From the NCBI GenBank assembly GCA_965153455.1, contig OZ234495.1:17046875-17110874 (forward strand): a stretch of 64,000 bases of DNA, in the 5' to 3' direction. Shown here piece by piece: positions 46,987-57,535 of this stretch. The position numbers were made by a program, and so were the translations under genes. The notes beneath the pieces are model-generated. The model was not told the DNA's origin. It ran no database searches and was given only the letters and a program-made list of their open reading frames with translations. This DNA comes from Sphagnum compactum (lineage: Eukaryota; Bryophyta; Sphagnopsida; Sphagnales). Position 1 is the first letter of the stretch, and every line of letters starts with the position of its first letter.

Positions 46987-49900
46987 ATGCCGTACTTGGA
47001 AGAATACATCGCCAGTACGTGTCTCGTTGCCCTTTGCGCATTTTTCCTTTCTTAAGACCTACTCTTCTTCTCCTTTGTTTTCTGGTTGCAGGGAGTTTTC
47101 TCTCTTACTCTTTAGCACTCTCTAACTCTCCTTTTCCTCCCCTTCTTGATGTGCGACGTGTCTGCTTTTGTTTCGGAAGACGATATCCTCCGTCTCTTCA
47201 GTACATGTATTCTGATGCTCTAGAAGTGAGGCTCTGAATCATGTGATACCAAGCCCCTAAAATTCGTCAAAACTGATTCTCTCAGCAGCACTATTAGGGT
47301 TTCAAACTCTGTCACATCCTTCAGACTGCTGTCCAGAGTGCCTCCCTTAATGTGGACTTGGGAAATTTTCATCCGCAGCACAATTAGGGTTTCAGTTTCT
47401 TCTCTAATTGCAGGACGCGGTATTCCCTGTCTCTTCACTCAGTACATGTATTCTGATGCCCTAGAAGTGAGGCTCTGAATCGTGTGACACCAAGCCCCTA
47501 AAAATCGTCAAAACTGATTTCCCTCAGCAGCACTATTAGGTTTTCAAACTCTGTCACATCCTTCAGCCTGCTGTCCAGAGTGCCTCCCTCAATTTGGAGT
47601 TGGAATTTTTCAGCAGCAGCACGATTAGGGTTTCAGTTTCTTCTCTAATTGTGGAACACAGTATTCCCCAGCTCTTCAGTACATGTATTCTGATGCTCTA
47701 GAAGTGAGGCTCTGAATCATGTGATAGGAAGCCCCTAAAAGTTGTCAAAACTGGTTTCCCTCAGCAGCACTATTAGGGTTTCAAACACATCTTTCAGACT
47801 GCTGTCCAGAGTGCCTCCCTTAATGTGGACTTGAAATTTTCATCAACAGCACAATTAGGGTTTCAGACTGACACACTAACCCCAGAAGGGGTTACTGTAT
47901 AAGCAGCCAGTAACCCTATACAGCACCTTCCATTTAGTCCAAACTGTAAAACATGTCATTGGCCACTACACATTTATAGGTGCAGGGATGTGATACTGGC
48001 ATGGTTTTGGACATGTTTTTATTAGTTATTTCTCTTGAGTGTGTGCACTGTGATTTAATGGCATGAATTTGTTTCCTTTTGCTTCCAGAAATGTGAAACA
48101 GCTCAGGATTTGGATTTGTGTAATTTGGGAAGACTACTATAGGCACATTTGTATGTACACCCACTATTTGGAGCAGTATGTCATGCCACTATGAGTGTCA
48201 CTCACAATGTATAAAACAATCACCTTCACCTTCAACATGAATAGTGGGAACTAGCTGCCACAATTATTTGGAGCTTGAAGCTATTTGTTGCTTGTGACTG
48301 TGTATTGATCATATTGATCAATATGTGTGGGATGGGTAGGTGTGGCCTCACTTCCAACAGACCTTCATAGAAATTATGTACATTTACGGGAGCTAGACCG
48401 GCAATTCCAAAGTAAGTCTTCCCATTTATGTCTGATGAGTGATTGTGTTTGGATAGCAACCAAGTGCTGAGATTATCTCCATGTACTGCTTACTGAACTA
48501 TCTAATTGTCTGGATGTGCAGCACTCCAAAAGCATATGCAACAGCAATGTGCAAAAGGAGTTGATGACGTTATGAAGGCAGTGGAGTCAGGCACCAATGC
48601 ACCAGATTCGATAGCACTTCATCACTCCAATGAAATTATAAATGCCCACAAGGCTTGCCTCTCCATAGCAGATGAAAAAGTGTCCCTGGCTCTGAAAACC
48701 TATGACTTGGTATGGTGGAGATGGAGCAGCCTTCAGAATAGCAAAAACATTTTGATTTCAAATAGTTCATGTCAGGTTTTATTGATGGGTATCTTGACCA
48801 CATGTTCCAGCATATTGTATTCTTGCAGTTCTGTTGTTTTGGAATAGTTTTGTAGACAGATAATCTGCCTGGTGGGATTTGAAACTACTTTTATGATTCA
48901 AGAACTTGGTTTGTGTGGCTATGATTTCTTGTGGCAATGGTGTACTGCTTTGTAACTGCAATCCTGTTTTGAGGCTGTAGTACAATGCTTATGAAGGATG
49001 GACATGCAGGTGGACAATCATATCCAACGGCTAGACAAGGACTTGAAGAAGTTTGAAGAGGAGCTTAGGAGAGGCAAGTCACTCTTGCTCTTTTTCCTAT
49101 GAGTGAGTCATCCAGCAGCCTAGGCAACACAGCTGGATTTGTAGCTCTTCATTTTGCTCCTGTTGCTCTGCACTCTTGAATGCATTGGGAAGTTCATGTT
49201 TGTGATTTGTCTTTCTGTGTTGAATGCAGGAGATGCAGGCAGAGGAGGCTTGCTGGCATCAGATCCAAGTACTGAGGGACTTGCAGGAGTAGCTTTCCAA
49301 GAAGGTGGAGATGGAACAAAGTCAGGTCGCAAAAAGTATGTCCAACAACTTTTCTTTGATGTATTGTGTCTCTGACAAGTTCAAGTTCAGAATCTTCATT
49401 CCTTTATTTGCAGGCACTTAGTAAACTCATGAGCAAGTCCTGCATTTGCTGCATAATGTTTTCCTTGAATTGATGGATTTGGAGCTGTTGCAGGGAATTC
49501 TTTTAGATACATGTGCTGGTCAGTTGTCTGCCTAATAGTCTGCTCCAGGGTCCCAGTTGGTCAAAGGCTAGTAGTGTACTGATGCTGAAATTCCTGCCTG
49601 CATATACTGTTCCTGAATAGGCTAGTCTTAATTAATTTGGCCAGTTAAGGAGAGCTTCTTAAAGACCAATTTTACAGCTCAGTGAATAGCATTTTGTTTT
49701 GAGTTAGTCACTGCCCTTGATGCTTAGGTGATGCTCTGCTGCTTTGTGAGTGACAATCACAAGGTTACTACTGCACTCATTTTTTGTGATGTTTGTTTCA
49801 ATTTGGCTGGGACAGACAACATTTTTTTCTTATGTACATGATATTGTGGAGGATCTCTTTGCAATCACATTGATATTTTTTTCTTCATTGCAAAAGCAGA

Positions 49901-51010
49901 AATACTGCATCCCAAGTAGGTGCCAGTGGTCTGATTACAATATATTCAGGGTTCAGGAGACACTGACCACTTTCTTCTGTGTAGGCCTCCCTATGCTTTT
50001 GGCTTAGATATGTGCTTGTACAGGGGCAGCTAAAACTAACTGAAGCTTACCCTTACAAACTTGATGCAGCTTGAATGAGGATACTAATCAATTTTTTGAT
50101 AAGCTATCGGCATCCTCATTCAAGCTCCATTTCAATCGACCTGTTTATGGCAGAAAGTTTGACAGAATTGGAACATGTCTTTTTGTATAATTGTTTGACC
50201 GAAGTATGGAGCAAATTTTTTCATACTTATCTGCATCTACTTCCCAATCTGATGAATTCAGTGGGGAGTATTGGCAGCCAGTCACTGCCATTCATGATGA
50301 AGTTGATGGTCTGATACTTATGAGTGGGGTTGCATTCTGCTAACTGGTTATTATATCCTGCTGTTGTGGCTCTTGCTTAGTGGCTTTCATCATATCTCAA
50401 ATTGGTGATTCACCAGTGATTCCTACTGTGACTGAGGGGTCAAGGGGTCCATAGGGTCTCTTCTAGAATACCAGACTCTCAGAGGGTGCCAAGATTGAAG
50501 CCTAAAGGAGCTATTGAAGTCATTGTCTTTTGTGTAAGCTGTACTACTAAATTTACTGTTGACGTACTGCTGCTTCAGAGGACTCGAGACATTGGCTAGT
50601 GTCAACATGGACTTGGACCTTCCGGTTGATCCCAATGAGCCCACATATTGCTACTGTGGTCAAGTTTCTTATGGCGAGATGATTGCATGTGATAATCCTG
50701 AGGTAAGAAATGGCATTAACTTCAAGTCCTGAACCTACTTTGGAGGCATTTTTGTTGGAATAAATTGACACAATGTAAGGGCTAGGCCAATTACAACCTG
50801 GAGTGATTGATGCACTATGTGTGGCAGTGTATGATTGAGTGGTTTCACTTCGATTGCGTTGGGATCAAGGAGCGACCCAAAGGCAAGTGGTATTGCAGCG
50901 ATTGTTCAGCTTTGATGAAACAGCGAAGAGCAAAGGTTTCAACTGGAGCCAAAACTGGTCAACATAGTAGAAAGAAAAACTTCAGTGAGCTGCCATTCCC
51001 TTCTGAGTAA
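46987..51010 (+). CDS. ING1: ING1-type PHD finger protein
   Basis: Inhibitor-of-growth protein, a nuclear reader of trimethylated H3K4 that works with histone acetyltransferase or deacetylase complexes. Seven exons were placed: 46987-47014, 48340-48411, 48522-48709, 49010-49073, 49230-49335, 50579-50702, 50828-51010. They sum to 765 bp and 254 residues, the usual size. The N-terminal ING helices start at [10 protein letters not shown] and [20 protein letters not shown], and the second helix ends in AYDLV-like [20 protein letters not shown]. The PHD finger has all eight zinc ligands: C177, C179, C190, C195, H201, C204, C217, C220. Tyr176, Tyr184, Met187 and Trp199 fit the methyl-lysine cage. 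A basic tail follows. [16 protein letters not shown] before the finger identifies the ING1 rather than ING2 branch. Intron 4 has a GC donor (AGAG/GCAAGT), and intron 1 is 1.3 kb and holds a tandem repeat. Confidence 0.95.
47190..47880. repeat. ~240-bp tandem repeat in ING1 intron 1, about three copies
   Basis: The phrase CAGTACATGTATTCTGATGC starts copies near 47200, 47437 and 47675. Each continues with CTAGAAGTGAGGCTCTGAAT, AAGCCCCTAAAA, CAGCAGCACTATTAGGGTTT and CTGCTGTCCAGAGTGCCTCC. Copies are roughly 90 percent alike by eye. All lie within the first intron of ING1, before its second exon. Confidence 0.9.
49074..49229 (+). other. GC-AG intron of ING1 (intron 4)
   Basis: The exon ends AGAG and the intron starts GCAAGT, the known consensus for GC donors. 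It ends TTGAATGCAG. The GC junction keeps the frame into [11 protein letters not shown]. The only nearby GT (AAGTCACT) would lead to a stop within about 15 codons. Confidence 0.9.
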
Positions 51011-53697
51011 GCTGCAGCATTATCAACTAAATGTTGTAAAACATCAAAAGGCTAATGCTTTTCTACCATTTCACACTCTGGAAATGAGCTGAAATGTACA
51101 CCTGTTTGGCCTTCACAGAAAGATGAAGGTTCATTCAGTGTTTTACCACTTGCTAGTCTCCCTTATTCCATAGTGTTATTCCTCACTGCTAGATCATATT
51201 GTTCATGGCCAATAGTGATGTTTTATTCATGATCACTAAATCATGAATAAATCATCACTGGTGATCATGATTTGAGATGCAGATCAGGAATAACTAGTTA
51301 TGGCTGGTACCTTTTCAGAGTTATTGCGCATGGCCTCTGTTATGGTGGATTATCTACTATAGCTGTCATGCACAACAGAGTTGGGGAGGTGACTGTAGAC
51401 ATGCAAGGTCAGCTTCTGCCATATGAAAGATCAGATGTATTTCACTGAGCAGATGAACAAATTCTGAAGGTTAGATGTGTAACAAGATGCTTGATTTTGC
51501 TGCTTTTGGTGCCCAGTTCACAGGATAGTTGTTATTGAAACTTCTGACTGATTTCATGTGAGATGTATTAGTATGTGAGTGTTGTTTGTCTGAAGGCAGC
51601 AAACTTATTTAGAGTTGTAATAATTGCACCTCCAACATCTTGTGGCTGTTGGTGACTGCACAGCTCACTTGTATTTGTGGTGAAACCAGTGGATATCAAG
51701 TGAACTAAACTTTGCTACTTAAAATGAATCCATGAATTCTAGGGCAAATAAAAGTCTCCTCTTGAGTACATGTCCTAAAATTTGCTGGAGACTATAGTAC
51801 CCTCTGGTGTCTTCTACAGGTAAAGTCCCACTAATTAATTTTTTCTATGGTAAAAGAGTACTTTTATCTTATGGTCTTTCAGTATTATCACCTGAAGGAA
51901 TACATATTATTCCTGTGAATATTGTTTCTACTTGCTGTTCGTCTTTAACATATTATGACTCTCAAACTAATTCTATTTGAACTTGAGATTTTAAACCCTG
52001 CATTCTTCTGTAGTTATTTGCTCTATTCAGCAGGTGTGGCTGCATTGAACCCCTTTTGGTGTTAAATCATATCTTGTCCTAGGTCAATGTATGAATGAAA
52101 ATGTTTGCAACTGGACATTTACTGACGGTGTGTCTTTTATGGTCCTTAGGGGTTCACCAGTAAGAAGGCTGGAATTTGTGGATGATGCCAGGACCTTGCA
52201 GTTTTCAGATCTAATGGATACACTTTCCAGATTGACTTTTAGTTTTTCCATCTTCAAAAAAGCTGAAGGAAACTCTTTTTTTTCAGTTACCAGGGGATGT
52301 AACACTAGCATGCTTTTGACACTCAGAGCTCATGGCAATTAGCTGAACACCATATGCATAGGAGGTTTAGGGGGAACAGCAAGTGGGTCCTCAATGCTAC
52401 TGCTCACAATAGCCAAACCAGCCACAATGGGTGACACAATATAAGGACTGAAAATGGCTAAATGTAGGAAGATAATGACTTCCAAATCCTTTGGAGAAAA
52501 TTGGACAACCAAGTACACATTGCAGATTTGCTCAATTGGAGCAAAAGATGGTAATCAGTAATTCAAATAGCAAGACCAAAGTAGATAAACATTCAACCAC
52601 AGATTCAAAACACAAGCTCCAACGATGGCCATTGTTCACATCCGGAACAAGTACAAATAGGTACAGGCCAGTCAGAAGTAAACCATCTGCATTCAATGGA
52701 AATGTCACTGATTAACCCATCAAGAAAGTTGTTGATAGGTTCAGATGGCTTTCTTCAGATTACTTCTCAAAGCTGTCACTACCCTTATAAGTTTTTATAC
52801 AATCTGCCCAATCAAATAAGAATTTGAAGATATCCAACTTGAAGCAGCCCAGCCCAAAGTATGTGATAGGCAAAACAGTTATCCTTCCTGTCAACCCAGT
52901 TTTTGTTGGTGGGTATGTTCAAGTAAGCAACCTGTGGACCCCTATTTTTCAAATGTTGGTCTCCAACTCCAGAACCCCAATAGCATCTCCACTTTGCCTC
53001 TATCAACCATCCATTCCACATCAAATTGCCTGCTGAATTCACAAGCTCAGAAAGGTAAGAGTCCCTGTGTTATCTACCACACCATTTCAGGTGCACCCTA
53101 ATAGCAATTTCCTGCACCCACTCACAAATTATTCCGATACATTGCAACACATTGAAACACATTGCAAACACATTGTTGTCACCAAAAAATGGAGTTCCTA
53201 GTGTTGGTGTATGAACTGGTGGTACTTATAGCCCTAGCTTCCTGCCACCTGGACTCGACATGTCATGCAGGTGTCCCCAGCCAAGGCCATTTCAGATGCT
53301 TGTCATACCTGGACCAGTTGCTGTGCATCAGAGACCTTGGCAGTTTGCACTTGTCCTCATAAGCTTTCCCCTTTTTGAGAGTTCTCCAGAGAGACCTGAA
53401 ATTTTGAAATTCTTTCAGGTTACAGCATAAGCCCAGTTTACAACACAAACTGCAGTGTGTGAACCATCATGCTCCTGAAGTTTGAGTTCATGAAACAGGA
53501 CTACCAAGCAAGTTACCTAGTCAACATAGTCAACATATGGAACTACACAAATCTGACTATGTGATCAGAGATCATCCCTTGTACCAGAATTGAATGAGAC
53601 AAGATACTGCAGTGCATTGCAAGATTTGAGTTCATGACTTTGTCTCATAAAATATAATTAGCAACCAACACAATACTCAAACCAGGAAAGGAAAGCT
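51011..53697. other. Intergenic region between convergent ING1 and PEX2
   Basis: Presumably includes the 3' UTRs of both genes. Open frames are short and look random. No RNA gene or repeat array was identified. Confidence 0.5.
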
Positions 53698-56600
53698 TTA
53701 GGACCCAAGCAGAAGTAAATGCAATAAATACACTGATCTCTGAGGCCATTGTGCAGTGGCTGCACCAACCTGTTCTTGAAAGCGCTTCAATGCTACCACA
53801 TTAGTACTGCATCTTCTGCATCGAAAGTTGGCATCGGCAAGGGTCCGGGTCCGGAGACAGAAGTAGCAATAGAGGTGACCACATGGAATTGCCATGAAAG
53901 GAGTTGTAATAGGATATGCTTCACACACAGGGCAAGTGCCTTCTGGCAAGCTGGCCACTGAAGATTGGTCATTAGAAAATGGGAACATCAAAATGCTCCT
54001 TATTGACATCATGTTAAGAAGGGGAAGAACCAACAACAGTAGTTCCTGCACAGAAATAGGATCACATGGCAATATTTAGGCATCTAGCTCCAATATCATC
54101 ATGCCTTTTAATACCCTAAAATTTCTTCCCAGATGAGGTGGGAAAAGTAAATTTTAATGAAAATTGAGCTGCTACCTCATATTTGTTCATGGCAGACACA
54201 ACAAGCTCTACAGAAAAGTGTTTATGTTCAGCACTCTACCAGAATAAAATGTCCAAAAGACGAGTCAAAATCATCTCTCAAATCTAGATCCTGAACATTG
54301 TACACTCAGATATTATCTTGTAGAAGTCATCAAAATAGCACCCACTTTCAGAGGCCAAAATTCAATAGACTTGACAATGATTCAACAATGTGTACTGGAA
54401 CACTAGACTGACAATCGAAGTGTCTCTTTCCCACAATTTACATGCCAAAGAAACTGTATCAAGGGTTACTTTTTTGGAAGACTGAAATCCATCCCCAACT
54501 TCCACAACTGTTGGCTAAGCTCAAATTGTTGAAATACCAAACATTGCAGATTTGGTCATATTGTGGCCCAGACTAGGTCAACCCAAATGAATGTCCTGAA
54601 ATAAAATGACAGACCATTCAAAAAATAAATTGACTTACTGAGAACTCATGCCAGACAAGTTGCCGATTCATATACTCAAAGCTCACAGCTCGGTCCATTT
54701 GGGGTCTTTGGTACACTAATCGTGCTCGCAGCAGTCGTTCCACTATGCTGGGATATCTGGGAATTGATAATCAGAAAATCAGTTTGGAGCGTGAAAGAAA
54801 ACCAGTGGAAAAAAAATGCATGTGGGAACCAGAAACAAACAGGATTACAACAGTCTAGAAACACATACCTGCCAGAGCGGAGGAAGAAAAGGAGGTTGAC
54901 AAAACAAGCAATCTTGAATACACTCTCTGCTCTTTGTAATAGTCGCCATGCACGACATGCCCATGAACTCTGGCAGAGACCATACTCCATGAAGATTAGG
55001 AATATCTTTTCAAGTATTGAGAACTTGTCAATACTTATGATTTTAAGACAACCTGAATAGAAGTTCATAATAAAGTGAGAAAAGTATTACTGGAACCTGA
55101 CTCTGTGACTTGATGATGGGGATTTTGAAAGGGGAGGGAGGGGTTCACACCAACACCAATTGAATGAAGGATTCTTACCCGTTCTTGGTCACCCCAGCGG
55201 TGAAATGCAGAAATCAGCTGCAGTCGCCCCCAGCTATAGCGGCCCCCCACCATAGCCAAGCAATACCATAGTTTCTGCGATTTTGTTAACCCAGGTCCCT
55301 CCAGTCCAGTCCTCACTATCAAGCAACCATAAGCAAAGAGTCCAATCAGCAACACTTCAAACCACACAATCTACCAGCTTCAATTGGGCTTTCCCTGCCA
55401 CCTATTGAAGCAAGAAGGCATCTATAAAGTTTCTCTGCTGTCTAAACACAAAGCTACCTTCAATGTCAAAGCCACATCTTCAACCTCCTGAAAGCCTCAG
55501 TCTCTAAACACGGCTTCTGAGTTTTCCTTTCTTGAGCAGATGAACATGCATTGTTTCAATCAATCATGATCATCATGAAAAGTCACCAAGAATGTAGTCT
55601 GCAGGGTTCAAAAAGAGACCATTGCCAGCAGCAAGAAGAGAAGCAAAGGCCCGCTCATCCCTATATCGCAGGTTCATCAAAGCATTCCCTGGTGTTGGGC
55701 GATCAACCCACACTGAGAACTGCCAAACAAGAAACTCCAAGAGTGCATTCAGCTCCAGCTCATAGCGTAGCAACAGACCTGGCTGCACCAAACTCTTTGA
55801 ATCAGGTCAACTAGCATGAGGCAATTTTTCAAGAGGAACAATAGAACTTCATTCCATGTGAGGAGCTTCAATAGTGGAAGTTATGCCAGTTTGTCCTTAA
55901 AAAAGTCTGCTAATCTGCTCTGAAGAGATATAGAGATGAAACAAAACCCGATAGTCAGCTGCAGTAACACTCATTATTTAGAGATTTACAGAATGGTACC
56001 TGTGCCAACGAAAAAACTTTATTGAGTTGCTCTCTCAGCATTGCTGTCATCTCAACATCAAGTCTTGCAGCATCTATTTGGTTGACCCGCAAAATAGGCA
56101 CATCAGGAAGTCTCTGTTTCAGTAGAAGGACCAAGGCACCATACACACAAGTCAGTCCATACATTTCCAGCATGGCTTCAAAAAAACCAAAATCTAAAAG
56201 CATGGATGCCACTATATACAAACCTCTATATACATCCCTGGATAGCCCTTTCCCGCATTTCCAAATCTAAATTGTATTTCACATTCTTGTACACATCACC
56301 TTTCAACATGCCAATCCATTGCAGTCATATCCACAAGTCTCCTAATTCAGTTTTTACACACCTAGGTTTTTCTCCAACAAACTCACCTGAAGCACACACC
56401 CAGAAACCCTAAATCCTGGCAAAAGCTAACAAACAGGTCTGAAAATCCATTTACAGGAAAAAAATAAAAATAAATTAAAGGAGCTGAAAAATGAGAATCT
56501 AATCTAATCACTCACAGACAATCCCATATATTTTCAGATTACAGGATGCTTCTATAAACTGCTGTTTCTCCGGTTAATTTGTGAGAAACCCTAAACCCTA

Positions 56601-56932
56601 ACAAAAACCATTTTTTCTATAGACTCGCAGTCTAAGCCAGAAAAAACCTAGGAGGAGAACCAAGAACGAGAACGAGGAGCAGGGTCGAGCATATATACCT
56701 TCAAAGAGCCCCGAACTTGATTCCACTGGGGTATAAGTGCTCTCCATGCTCGCTGCCAAGCGTCAGCTACAGGAGGAGGAGGAGGAGTAGAAGCAGCAGC
56801 AGCAGCATCCGGCAGTTCCCTTCCTACTATTGCTACTCCTAGAGACGGTGGTGCATGTTGCGCCGTAATTTGGCTACTAGATGATTGCGACGCTGCCTCC
56901 ATCTCCATTTCCTCCTCTTCAAATTTCATCAT
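53698..56932 (-). CDS. PEX2: Peroxisome biogenesis protein 2 (PEX2), RING-type E3 ubiquitin ligase
   Basis: Peroxisomal membrane RING protein that acts with PEX10 and PEX12 to ubiquitinate and recycle the import receptor PEX5. Seven exons on the minus strand: 56699-56932, 56000-56113, 55620-55782, 55179-55315, 54869-54969, 54639-54756, 53698-54045. All have GT-AG junctions and the phases agree, giving 404 residues. Family blocks are in order: ILRVNQIDAARLDVEM, FSVWVDRPTPGNALMNLRYR, VRTGLEGPGLTKSQKLWY, ISAFHRWGDQER, FEYMNRQLVWHEF. The C-terminal C3HC4 RING is complete: C327, C330, C344, H346, C349, C352, C365, C368. Hydrophobic stretches such as IACFVNLLFFL fit the membrane part. The N-terminus is about 54 residues longer than typical plant PEX2, acidic then Ser/Ala/Pro-rich. 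Start is the first of two adjacent ATGs; the second would cost one residue. Confidence 0.95.
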
Positions 56933-57535
56933 CTACCCTAAATTCCATTTTCTAGTTCCATCAATAGAGAAGATGTTGAGATGATGGAAATGGACATCAT
57001 ATAAACCCAAAAAGAGACATCAACATATCATCACCACCCTTTTCCTTCACCGAAGGAAGGATTGAACCTACCTGCCCATCGATTCCGAACTCCCACCCCA
57101 ACTCCCTCAAAACGTCCAATCGAACCCTAATCTGCTGCTTCTCTATCCAAAACCCTAAGGTTCCCAGTGTGTTCCCACTATGTTCCCTTTAAGTTTTCAA
57201 GGGGTTCCCATCAGGTTCCCAATATGTTCCTCAAGTTCCCAATGTGTTCCCCAACTTGTTTTCCATAGCTCCTCACTTTTATCTCACATGCTTTGGCAAG
57301 TGTTGTGTTTCTTTCAGTCTATTGTGTGCCCACATAGAGTGAAATTTCACACTCTATGTGGAATTTCATCAATTTCACAAGTTTTGTCCTTCGTTTTCAT
57401 GACAAAAAATTTATAATGTGTTGCTGTTGTTGAGCTGCAAAATTTGGCTCTTGGCATACATCCAGGATCTTCGGTTTTGTAGTTCCAAATCATCACCTCT
57501 AGAGCAGCGCTAAGGTAAAACTTGTTGCAGCGATT
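56933..57535. promoter_or_regulatory. Shared divergent promoter region of PEX2 and the SURNod19 gene
   Basis: About 600 bp separate the two start codons, which point away from each other, so both promoters and leaders must fit here. The segment contains copy 4 of the dispersed TTCCC repeat (57165-57300). No TATA element could be assigned with confidence. Confidence 0.55.
57165..57300 (-). repeat. Dispersed GGGAAC/TTCCC repeat, copy 4 (inverted)
   Basis: At least eight GTTCCC words at 10-20-bp spacing, then CTCACTTTTATCTCACATGC and TTTGGC. It has the same block order as copy 3 and is the reverse complement of copy 1. It lies in the divergent promoter region, 240-370 bp upstream of the SURNod19 start. 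Confidence 0.65.

Noticed and set aside
49074-49085. GT donor at AAGTCACT for ING1 intron 4
   Set aside because: It shifts the next exon into a stop. The GC donor four bases upstream keeps the conserved frame.
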